Below, one piece after another: positions 28,106 to 35,379 of a stretch of 64,000 bases of DNA. The notes under the pieces are model-generated. The model did no database searches. It was given only the letters and a program-made list of their open reading frames with translations, and had not been told where the DNA came from. Made by a program: the position numbers and the translations under genes. Every line of letters starts with the position of its first letter. The stretch's first letter is position 1. Source of the stretch: Nannocystis sp. (GTDB taxonomy: Bacteria > Myxococcota_A > Polyangia > Nannocystales > Nannocystaceae); assembly GCA_016712315.1 (NCBI GenBank), contig JADJRG010000022.1, forward strand, positions 62,001-126,000, given 5' to 3'.

Positions 28106-30646
28106 TCACCGCACCCGCAGCTCCGGCGCGAGCGGACGGAGCCGCGACGACGCCGCCTCGATCACCGCCGCGTGCAGCCGCTGCACCTCATCATCCGTCA
28201 CCGAGCGGCCGCTCGCCCGGTAGTGCAGGCGCAGCAGCAGCGCGCGTTGCCCCGCTGGGACCCCGTGGCCGCGATAATCCTCCACCACCTCCACCGCGTC
28301 GATGACCCCATCGCCGCGCAGCCGCGCCGGGTCCTCCCCCTCAGCCGCGATCCCCTGCTCAGCCGCGACGAGCGCCTCGACCACCGCAAAAGCGGCGAGC
28401 GTCTGCGGGATCTCCAGCGACAGATCTCGGCTCGTCGATGGGAAGCGCGGCAGCTCGCGCGCCCTGCTGGTCCCTGCCGTCGGCAGCCGCAGGGCCGCGA
28501 TCTCCCCGACAACGATCTTCGCCTGGGGCGGCAGCTCGCGGCCCGCGCGAGCATCCGGGTGTAGCTCCCCGACCGCGCCGACTCGCAGCCACGCGCCCTC
28601 CGACCACACCTCGATCGCCGCCTGCACCCCCGGGTGCAGGTAGGCCACGCGGCTCGCCGACGCCATGGGCACGACCCGCGCCTGATATCCGAGCCGGCGC
28701 AGCGCGAACAGCATCACCCCGACCGCCGCCGACGCGCCCTCGCTCGCCGCCCCACGCGGGCTATACAGCGCCAGCGCCGCCATCTCTGGCTCTACGGGCA
28801 GCTCGCGATCGATCGTCGCGATCGCCGGCGCCCGCCCCGCGCCCACCCCATCGTTCACTGGCTCCCGCAGCGCCCCCCACGCGTACACCTTGCCCACCTC
28901 AAACAGCCGCACCGCGTGTGGATGGCGCGCCGCGTTCCCCTCGAGCGCGTCCAGCAGCCCCGGCAACAAGCTCGTGCGCATCACTGAGATCGGCCCCCGC
29001 AGCGGGTTTTGTAGCGCCACGATCGTCTGCTCCTCACCCTCCCGGAGGAACGGCCGCAGCTTCTCTGGCGAGGTGAACGCATAGGCCACGTGCTGGTGCA
29101 GCCCCGCCGCGCAGAGCGCGTCGATGAGCGCCTCGCGACGATCGGCCAGCGGATCTTGGCGCTCCACCACCGGCGAGCTCGGCACGGTCGCGACCGCCGG
29201 CAAGCCCTCCAGCCCGTGCATCCGCATGATCTCCTCGATCAGATCGACCTCTCGCGTCAGATCCGGCCGATGCGTCGGCGGCGTACAGCGCCACGGCGCC
29301 CCCGCGGCCGCTACCTCCACAGCCACCTCCAGCCCTCGAAGCGCCCGCAGCGCCTCCTCAGCGCTCACCGTCAGCCCGAGCACATGGTTCACCCGCCCCG
29401 GCCGCAGCTCGATCTCCGGCCGCGTCGGCAGCTCGCCCAGCGCCTCCCCTTGGCCCACACAGATCCCCCCAGTGATCTCCTGAAACAGCGCCAGAGCCCG
29501 CGCAGCCGCTCGATCCAGCCCGATCCCGTAGTCCGTACCGCGCTCGAAGCGGTAGCTAGAGTCGCTCGCCAAGCCGACGCGCCGCGCCGTCGCGCGGATC
29601 CCTGGAGGCGCGAAGTAGGCCACCTCCAACAAGATCGATCGCGTCTGGGCGCGCACCATCGATCGCGCCCCGCCCATCACCCCCGCCAACGCCTGCGGCG
29701 CCGCCGCGTCGGCGATCACCAGGTCGCTCGCGCGCAGCGTCCGTTGCGAACCATCGAGCGCCGCGAACTCCTCCCCTTCGCCCGCCAACCGCACGATCAC
29801 GCGCTCTTCAGCCAACGCCGCCCGATCAAACGCGTGCAGGGGCTGCCCCATCTCGAAGAGCACCAAGTTGGTGATGTCGACGCAGTTATTGATCGCGCGC
29901 AGCCCCAGGCGATGCAGGCGCACCCGCAGCCACAGCGGCGACGGCCCCACCCGCACCCCCTCGATCACGAAGCAGCGATAGCGGCCGCAACGCGCTGGCG
30001 CCGCCGAGCGGACCAACCCCTCGATCGTCGGGATCCCCGCCAACCCCGCCACCGCCGGCGTTCTTAGGCCGCAACCGAGGCGCGCCGCCAGATCGCGCGC
30101 CACCCCCAAGTGCCCGAGCGCGTCGGGCCGGTTCGGCGTCACGCTCACCTCGAGGACCGTGTCGACGATCCCCGGCACCGCCTCGCTAAGACGTGTCCCA
30201 GCGGACATCTCCTGCGGCAGCACCAAGATCCCAGCCCCGTCGGCGCCGATCTCCAGCTCCGTCTCCGAGCAGATCATGCCCTCCGATCGCGCTCCCCGGA
30301 CCTCTCGCGCCGCGATCGCCATCCCTCCTGGCAGCGTCGCCCCCACCGGCGCAAAGGCCACCTTCCCCCCCGGCTCGGGCACATTCGGCGCCCCACACAC
30401 CACCGGCACGATCTTCGCGCCATCGAAGATCTCCACCATCGTCAGACGATCCGCCTGCGGGTGCGGCCGGCGGCTACGCACCTCGCCGACGATGACCCCC
30501 TCCACTCCCGCCCCGAACTCCTCACGCGCCTCGACCTCGAGGCCCAAGCTCGTCAGCATCGAGGCGATCGCCGCGGGCGTCAGCGCCTCGAGCTCCGGGG
30601 TCGGCAGGTCGAGCAGGCTCTTCAACCACTGGCAGGCGATCCGCAT
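28106..30646 (-). CDS. pheT: phenylalanyl-tRNA synthetase beta subunit
   Basis: An 846-residue subunit of the alpha2-beta2 enzyme that charges tRNA-Phe. ATG at 30646 has GGAG upstream and starts MRIACQWLKSLLDL; an upstream open frame overlaps pheS and is not used. Domains in order: tRNA-binding OB fold (about 40-150, VIVGEVRSRRPHPQADRLTM), B1/B5 region, B3/4 editing domain (around 210-390, with LFEMGQPLHAFD), and the C-terminal ferredoxin-like anticodon-binding domain (PRFPSTSRDLSLEIP to the end). The length is somewhat above E. coli PheT. It follows pheS by 58 bases. Confidence 0.96.
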   Translation of the reverse strand: MRIACQWLKSLLDLPTPELEALTPAAIASMLTSLGLEVEAREEFGAGVEGVIVGEVRSRRPHPQADRLTMVEIFDGAKIVPVVCGAPNVPEPGGKVAFAPVGATLPGGMAIAAREVRGARSEGMICSETELEIGADGAGILVLPQEMSAGTRLSEAVPGIVDTVLEVSVTPNRPDALGHLGVARDLAARLGCGLRTPAVAGLAGIPTIEGLVRSAAPARCGRYRCFVIEGVRVGPSPLWLRVRLHRLGLRAINNCVDITNLVLFEMGQPLHAFDRAALAEERVIVRLAGEGEEFAALDGSQRTLRASDLVIADAAAPQALAGVMGGARSMVRAQTRSILLEVAYFAPPGIRATARRVGLASDSSYRFERGTDYGIGLDRAAARALALFQEITGGICVGQGEALGELPTRPEIELRPGRVNHVLGLTVSAEEALRALRGLEVAVEVAAAGAPWRCTPPTHRPDLTREVDLIEEIMRMHGLEGLPAVATVPSSPVVERQDPLADRREALIDALCAAGLHQHVAYAFTSPEKLRPFLREGEEQTIVALQNPLRGPISVMRTSLLPGLLDALEGNAARHPHAVRLFEVGKVYAWGALREPVNDGVGAGRAPAIATIDRELPVEPEMAALALYSPRGAASEGASAAVGVMLFALRRLGYQARVVPMASASRVAYLHPGVQAAIEVWSEGAWLRVGAVGELHPDARAGRELPPQAKIVVGEIAALRLPTAGTSRARELPRFPSTSRDLSLEIPQTLAAFAVVEALVAAEQGIAAEGEDPARLRGDGVIDAVEVVEDYRGHGVPAGQRALLLRLHYRASGRSVTDDEVQRLHAAVIEAASSRLRPLAPELRVR

Positions 30647-30704
30647 CGCAGGACTCCGTCTTCTCTGTCGCTCGAGGAACCGCGGCGGCCGCCGCGTCGC
30701 GCCA

Positions 30705-31760
30705 TCAGCCCGCGAAGCCCCGCAAGAAGCGGACATCGCCGTCGAACATCAGCCGCAGATCGGGGATCTCGTACATCAACATCGCCATCCGGTCGATCCC
30801 GAAGCCGAAGGCCCAGCCCGTGTAGATCTCAGGGTCGATCCCCACCGCCTCAAACACCGCAGGATGGACCATGCCGGCCCCACCGAGCTCGATCCAGCCG
30901 CTCCCCTTACACACCGCGCACACGCCTCCGCGGGCGCGCTGACAGAAGGGGCACTGCATATCGCACTCCGCGCCAGGCTCGACGAACGGGAAGTACGAGG
31001 GCCGCAGCCGCACCGCCAACGAGCGCCCGAAGAACGCCGACGTGAACTGCAGCAGCGTCGCCTTCAGATCGGCCATCGTCACCCCGCGGTCGACATACAG
31101 CCCCTCGATCTGGTGGAACATCGGGCTGTGAGTCGCGTCGTCATCGACTCTAAACACCGTCCCGGGGGCGATCACGCGGATCGGCGGAGGTCGTCCGCCG
31201 TCCAGCATCGTCCGCACCTGCACCGGCGACGTGTGCGTGCGCAGCACCAGCTCCGTCGGCGGCTGACCGGCGCGAGGACGCACAAAGAACGTGTCCTGCA
31301 TGTCGCGCGCGGGGTGGTTCGCCGCGATGTTCAGCGCATCGAAGTTATAGGCCCCGTGCTCCACATGCGGCCCCTCAGCGACGTCGAAGCCCATCCGCCG
31401 GAAGGTCTTCTCTAGCGCCCGCCGCGCCAACGTCAACGGGTGCAGCGTGCCGATCGGGGCCTGCAGCGGAGGCATCGTCAGATCCTCCACACGCGCCAGA
31501 TCACGCGAACGAGCCGCGTCGAGCAGCGCCACACGACGCCCCTCGATCGCGGCCGCGATCGCATCCTTGACTCGATTTAACTCCGCGCCGAGGCTCTTAC
31601 GCTCGGCAGGAGAGAGCGCCCCCATCTGCTTGCTCAGCCCCGTGATCGACCCCTTCTTGCCGAGGAAGGCGACTTGCAGGCGATAGAGCCCGTCTTCGTC
31701 GTCCACCGCGGAGAGCGCGGCTTCAAAGGCCGCCTGCTCTTGCAAGAGTCGGTCGATCAT
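30705..31760 (-). CDS. pheS: phenylalanyl-tRNA synthetase alpha subunit
   Basis: A 351-residue catalytic subunit. An N-terminal coiled-coil arm binds tRNA (about 1-85, with GKKGSITGLSKQMGALSP), followed by the class II catalytic core with motif 2 FRVDDDATHSPMFHQIEGLYV and motif 3 GWAFGFGIDRMAMLMYEI. A four-Cys insertion, CDMQCPFCQRARGGVCAVC, sits where E. coli PheS has a short loop and could bind zinc; similar insertions occur in several bacterial lineages. It follows rplT in the standard operon order. Confidence 0.96.
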   Translation of the reverse strand: MIDRLLQEQAAFEAALSAVDDEDGLYRLQVAFLGKKGSITGLSKQMGALSPAERKSLGAELNRVKDAIAAAIEGRRVALLDAARSRDLARVEDLTMPPLQAPIGTLHPLTLARRALEKTFRRMGFDVAEGPHVEHGAYNFDALNIAANHPARDMQDTFFVRPRAGQPPTELVLRTHTSPVQVRTMLDGGRPPPIRVIAPGTVFRVDDDATHSPMFHQIEGLYVDRGVTMADLKATLLQFTSAFFGRSLAVRLRPSYFPFVEPGAECDMQCPFCQRARGGVCAVCKGSGWIELGGAGMVHPAVFEAVGIDPEIYTGWAFGFGIDRMAMLMYEIPDLRLMFDGDVRFLRGFAG

Positions 31761-31791
31761 CGACGCGCTCGTGTGGGGACACTCGCGGCCG

Positions 31792-32145
31792 CTAGAGGGC
31801 GGCGCGCACGGCCTCGACCACCTTACCGAAGGCGGCCTGGTCGTGCATCGCGATCTCGGCGAGCACCTTGCGGTCGAGCTCGATCCCCGCCTTACCGCAG
31901 CCCTCGATGAAGCGGCTGTAGCTCAGGTCATGTTGACGAGCGGCCGCGTTGAGGCGGACGATCCAGAGGCGACGCATCAGCCGCTTCTTGCGCTTGCGAC
32001 CCTCGTACGCGTGCTCCATCGCGTGACGCACAGCGTCCAGGGCGCGACGAAAGCAGGTAGAGCGGCGGCCGTAGAAGCCGCTCGCAGCCTTGAGCACGCG
32101 CTTGTGACGGCGACGGCCTTTAAATCCACGTTTTGCGCGAGGCAT
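31792..32145 (-). CDS. rplT: 50S ribosomal protein L20
   Basis: A 117-residue protein beginning MPRAKRGFKGRRRHKRVLK, matching L20 throughout (FYGRRSTCFRRALDAVRHAMEHAYEGRKRKKR, LWIVRLNAAARQH). It binds 23S rRNA early in large-subunit assembly and in other bacteria represses its own operon by binding the mRNA upstream of rpmI. It is separated from rpmI by 6 bases. Confidence 0.98.
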   Translation of the reverse strand: MPRAKRGFKGRRRHKRVLKAASGFYGRRSTCFRRALDAVRHAMEHAYEGRKRKKRLMRRLWIVRLNAAARQHDLSYSRFIEGCGKAGIELDRKVLAEIAMHDQAAFGKVVEAVRAAL

Positions 32146-32151
32146 GGCTCA

Positions 32152-32352
32152 TTATCTCCCGTGCGGCAGCATCCGCTCGACCCGCTTTTGATCCTCTTCA
32201 GACACAAGGGTCATGCCCTTGAGCTTCCGGATCCGGTCGGAGCGCTTCTTGGTCAGAATGTGGTTCTTGTGCGAGAATTTGCGCTTGGCTTTACCACTGG
32301 CGGTAAAGCGAAACCGCTTCTTCGCGCCTGAATGCGATTTCATCTTGGTCAT
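32152..32352 (-). CDS. rpmI: 50S ribosomal protein L35
   Basis: A 66-residue basic protein, MTKMKSHSGAKKRFRFTASG, with HILTKKRSDRIRKLKG in the middle, matching L35 in length and sequence. The 139-base gap upstream to infC is the place where L20-mediated feedback acts in enterobacteria; I see no convincing L20-binding pseudoknot here by eye. Confidence 0.98.
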   Translation of the reverse strand: MTKMKSHSGAKKRFRFTASGKAKRKFSHKNHILTKKRSDRIRKLKGMTLVSEEDQKRVERMLPHGR

Positions 32353-32491
32353 GGCGGTTCCGGAAGGGCCGGTTATGTACCCCAGCGAGCGCGGGCAAGC
32401 AAGCCCGTCACGGAGGTAGAATTTCGCTTTTGTTCAGGTTTGGGCGCAGGGGCAGCGAGCAGTCTCACTGGACCCCGCACCTGATCACGGT

Positions 32492-33217
32492 TCAGTCGGC
32501 GCCAGCGACCTCAGCGTCGTCGGCGTCATCATCGTCATCATCGTCGTCGTCGTCGAAGTCATCGTCGTCGTCGAAGTCGTCCTCATCCGCCGGCAGCGGC
32601 GGAAGCGGGGCAGGCGCTGCTCCTGGCGCAGCGGGCGACGCCGCCGGCCGTGGGGCGGCTGGCTTGGGCACATCGCGGCGCGGCTTCGGCGCCAGGATCA
32701 TGTTCATCCGGTTGCCCTCCATCTGGGCGACTTGGAGCACCGTCGCGATATCCGCGAGATCCTTCACGACCCGCTCGAGCACGCTTCGCCCCGTCTCCGG
32801 GTGGGTGATCTCGCGACCGCGGAACTGAACGACGAGCTTGACCTTGTCACCCTCATCGATGAAGCGCCGCACGTGACGAACCTTGAAGTCGTAGTCGTGC
32901 TCATGGGTCTTCGGTCGAAACTTGACCTCTTTGAGCTCGGTCGTCTTTTGGTTCTTCTTCGCCTCGCGGTCGCGCTTCGACGACTCGTACTTGAACTTGC
33001 CGTAGTCCATGATTTTACACACGGGCGGTACGGCTTTGGGGTTCACCTCGACGAGCTGAAGACCCAGCTCCTCGGCGCGAGCCAAGGCGTCATGAGTTAA
33101 AATAATCCCGAGCTGCTCACCATTCTCGTCGATGACGCGGACCTCTTTGACACGGATCCGGCGACCGACGCGATGGCTCTCTGTACGCGGCTTGGGCTTC
33201 GATGTTCTGCGGCCGAT
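32492..33217 (-). CDS. infC: translation initiation factor IF-3, AUC start, acidic C-terminal extension
   Basis: A 241-residue IF-3. The conserved N-domain (GRRIRVKEVRVIDENGEQLG...ALARAEELGLQLVEV) runs upstream of every ATG, GTG or TTG in frame. The frame closes at TAG (33226-33224), three codons before ATC at 33217, and between them no standard start exists. The sequence AGGAG (33231-33227) lies 9 bases before that ATC, so translation must begin at AUC, as expected for a gene that IF-3 represses by rejecting non-standard initiation codons. The C-domain ends near MNMILAPK; about 66 further residues are Pro/Ala-rich and then almost pure Asp. A similar long tail is known in Myxococcus xanthus IF-3 (Dsg), from memory. 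Confidence 0.95.
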   Translation of the reverse strand: MGRRTSKPKPRTESHRVGRRIRVKEVRVIDENGEQLGIILTHDALARAEELGLQLVEVNPKAVPPVCKIMDYGKFKYESSKRDREAKKNQKTTELKEVKFRPKTHEHDYDFKVRHVRRFIDEGDKVKLVVQFRGREITHPETGRSVLERVVKDLADIATVLQVAQMEGNRMNMILAPKPRRDVPKPAAPRPAASPAAPGAAPAPLPPLPADEDDFDDDDDFDDDDDDDDDDADDAEVAGAD

Positions 33218-33226
33218 GGCTCGCTA

Positions 33227-33231
33227 CTCCT
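33227..33231 (-). promoter_or_regulatory. Shine-Dalgarno deciding the infC AUC start
   Basis: AGGAG on the minus strand, 9 bases upstream of the ATC at 33217-33215 and overlapping the region just before an in-frame TAG. It fixes the start where no ATG, GTG or TTG is available. Confidence 0.8.
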
Positions 33232-33248
33232 GCAAAGGTGGAAAGAGC

Positions 33249-33280
33249 CGCGGGGGATCCGGCTTCCGGTACCCCCCGCG
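33249..33280 (-). promoter_or_regulatory. GC-rich hairpin between thrS and infC
   Basis: CGCGGGGG (33249-33256) pairs with CCCCCGCG (33273-33280), and an inner CCGG...CCGG can extend the stem. It lies 18 bases upstream of the infC ribosome-binding site. There is no T-tract, so attenuation, mRNA processing or translational control are all possible. Confidence 0.4.
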
Positions 33281-33315
33281 ACGGCGAGCAGTGTGCGGTC
33301 AAAGTGGCGCGCGCG

Positions 33316-35085
33316 TCAAGACGGGATCGTGGCTTCGCTCGCCAGGCGCGCCACGAACTCCGCCAGCGACTCCGTCGCCCCGGTAGCCCCGTCACGGGTC
33401 CGTGCCGCCACGCTACGGGCCTCCGACTCCTTGTCGCCCAGCACCAACATATAGGGCACCCGCTGGAGCGTCGCCGCCCGGATCTTCGCCCCCAGCTTCT
33501 CGCTGCGCAGATCGATCTCGGCCCTCACCCCCGCCGAGCGCAGCGCCGAGGCGACCTCCTCTGCCCACGGGTGTTGCCGATCCGTGATCGGCAAGATCGC
33601 CACCTGCACCGGCGCGAGCCACGTCGGCAGCTTGCCCGCCACGTGCTCGAGATAGACCCCGAAGAAGCGCTCCAAGCTGCCCAACATCGCCCGGTGGATC
33701 ATCACCGGTCGGCCGCGCCCGTCGTCCGCCGCCACGAACTCCAGATCGAAGCGCTGCGGCAGTTGGAAGTCCAACTGCACCGTGCCGAGCTGCCACGAGC
33801 GGCGCAGCGCGTCGCGCACCTTGAAGTCGATCTTCGGCCCGTAGAAGGCCCCGTCGCCCGCGTTGATCGTGTAGCGCAGGCCTTGCTGATCGAGGGCCGC
33901 CATCAGCGCCCTCTCGGCACGCTCCCACGTCTCGAGCTCGCCCAAGAATGAGGCCGGCCGGGTGCTCACCTCGATCTCTACGTCATCGAACGCGAAGGTC
34001 CTGTAGCACTCCAAGATCATGCCCGTGACCGCGCCGATCTCCGCCTCGACCTGGTCAGGAGTGCAGAACACGTGCGCGTCATCCTGGCAGAAGGTGCGCA
34101 CCCGCGTCAGCCCGTGGGTCACCCCTGCGCGCTCATAGCGGTGCAGCCGCCCGAAGTCGGCGACCCGCAGCGGCAGCTCGCGATACGACCGCCGCGCGTG
34201 GCGGAACAGCACGCAGTGGCCCGGGCAGTTCATCGGCTTCACCCCGAACTCGCGCTCATCGATCGAGCACGCGAACATATTCTCCTTGTAGTGCTCGTAG
34301 TGCCCGCTCTGGCGGAACAGATCCATGTCGAAGATCTGCGGCGTGATCACCTCATCGTAGCCGTAGCGGCGGTAGAGCCCGCGCACGTACGCCTGCAGCA
34401 GGTTGTAGATCGTCGCCCCTTTGCCCGTGAAGAAAGGGCTCGCCGGCGCGATAGGATCGAAGAAGAAGAGCTCGAGCTCCTTGCCGAGCTTGCGGTGGTC
34501 GCGGCGCTTCGCCTCCTCCAGCCGCTCCAGGTGCTCCTTCAGCTCCTGCTTGCTGGCGAAGGCGGTCCCGTAGACCCGCTGCAGCATCGGCCGCTTCTCA
34601 TCGCCGCGCCAATAAGCGCCCGCGATGCTCATCACCTTGAACGCCTTCACCTCCCCGGTGTGGCGCACGTGCGGTCCGCGGCACAGATCCACGAAGTCGC
34701 CGCTGCGATACAGCGTCAGCGTCGCCCCCGCCGGGATCGCCGCGATCGCCTCCACCTTCAGCCCCTCGCCCATGCCCTCGAAGAGCGAGATCGCCGCGTC
34801 GCGCGCGATCTCCTGGCGAACGAAGGGCGCCTTGGCGGCGACGATCTTCGCCATCTCCGCCTCGATCGCCGCGAAGTCCTCCGGCCCCAGGCGATGCTCG
34901 ACGTCGATGTCGTAGTAGAAGCCGTCCTCCGTATGTGGCCCAAAGGCCAGGCGAGCGTCGGGCCACAGCCGCTTGATCGCGTCGGCCATCACGTGGGCCG
35001 CGCTGTGCCGCAGCGTCTCGAGCGGCGACAGCGTCGGCACGCTCGGGTCGATCATGTGCTGGATCTCTTGCTCGTGCTCGGACAT
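33316..35085 (-). CDS. thrS: threonyl-tRNA synthetase lacking the TGS domain
   Basis: A 589-residue class II synthetase that charges tRNA-Thr. The sequence begins almost directly at the N2 editing domain (LRHSAAHVMADAIKRL, an HxxxH metal site, with LCRGPHV completing it), so the N-terminal TGS module of about 60 residues found in E. coli ThrS is absent. The catalytic core has FGVKPMNCPGHCVLFRH, with the zinc-binding Cys, and RYERAGVTHGLTRVRTFCQDDAH (motif 2). Motif 3 is VMIHRAMLGSLERFFGV; the anticodon-binding domain runs from VQVAILPITDRQ to the end. It is the first protein gene of the translation operon, after tRNA-Val. Confidence 0.97.
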   Translation of the reverse strand: MSEHEQEIQHMIDPSVPTLSPLETLRHSAAHVMADAIKRLWPDARLAFGPHTEDGFYYDIDVEHRLGPEDFAAIEAEMAKIVAAKAPFVRQEIARDAAISLFEGMGEGLKVEAIAAIPAGATLTLYRSGDFVDLCRGPHVRHTGEVKAFKVMSIAGAYWRGDEKRPMLQRVYGTAFASKQELKEHLERLEEAKRRDHRKLGKELELFFFDPIAPASPFFTGKGATIYNLLQAYVRGLYRRYGYDEVITPQIFDMDLFRQSGHYEHYKENMFACSIDEREFGVKPMNCPGHCVLFRHARRSYRELPLRVADFGRLHRYERAGVTHGLTRVRTFCQDDAHVFCTPDQVEAEIGAVTGMILECYRTFAFDDVEIEVSTRPASFLGELETWERAERALMAALDQQGLRYTINAGDGAFYGPKIDFKVRDALRRSWQLGTVQLDFQLPQRFDLEFVAADDGRGRPVMIHRAMLGSLERFFGVYLEHVAGKLPTWLAPVQVAILPITDRQHPWAEEVASALRSAGVRAEIDLRSEKLGAKIRAATLQRVPYMLVLGDKESEARSVAARTRDGATGATESLAEFVARLASEATIPS

Positions 35086-35143
35086 GGGAGTGCTGATCTA
35101 CCCCCCGACCTCAGCGCGGACAAGCGCGGCGCCGAAACGACGA

Positions 35144-35170
35144 GGCCCCGAGCTCATGGAGCGCGAGGCC
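35144..35170 (-). terminator. hairpin between tRNA-Val and thrS
   Basis: On the minus strand GGCCTCGCGCTC-CAT-GAGCTCGGGGCC folds into a 12-pair stem with one mismatch and one G-U, followed by a modestly T-rich TCGTCGTTTC. It could end tRNA-Val transcription or act as a leader attenuator for thrS. Confidence 0.45.
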
Positions 35171-35191
35171 TTCGTTCGTTTGGTTGATTTG

Positions 35192-35263
35192 TAGGACCGG
35201 GCGGTTTCGAACCGCCGACCTCTTCCGTGTCAAGGAAGCGCTCTACCCCTGAGCTACGATCCT
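35192..35263 (-). tRNA. tRNA-Val(GAC)
   Basis: A 72-base cloverleaf: acceptor AGGATCG/CGGTCCT with one U-G pair and discriminator A, D arm GCTC-AGGGGTA-GAGC, anticodon stem CTTCC/GGAAG with loop TTGACAC (anticodon GAC), T arm GGCGG-TTCGAAA-CCGCC. CCA is not encoded. It lies upstream of thrS on the same strand. Confidence 0.95.
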
Positions 35264-35268
35264 AGGTC

Positions 35269-35280
35269 GTTTAATTAAAC
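35269..35280. promoter_or_regulatory. 12-base AT-rich palindrome upstream of tRNA-Val
   Basis: GTTTAATTAAAC is a perfect 12-base palindrome ending 6 bases before the tRNA-Val 5' end, in otherwise GC-rich DNA. It contains TTTAAT, which on the minus strand could serve as a -10 element. No good -35 partner is visible. Confidence 0.4.
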
Positions 35281-35379
35281 ATGAGGTTAAGCACCCGGCG
35301 CGCCGCACCAGGTGGAGCGGCTAGGTATCTCGGCCGTGGGTGGCCCGTCAAGGCCTTTTTTATGGACCCGCGCCCGACC

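Noticed and set aside
35340..35365. GGCC-CGTCAA-GGCC-TTTTTT as a plus-strand terminator
   Set aside because: No plus-strand transcript reaches it; tRNA-Val and the acyl-CoA synthetase gene both run leftward, and on their strand the run is A not T.
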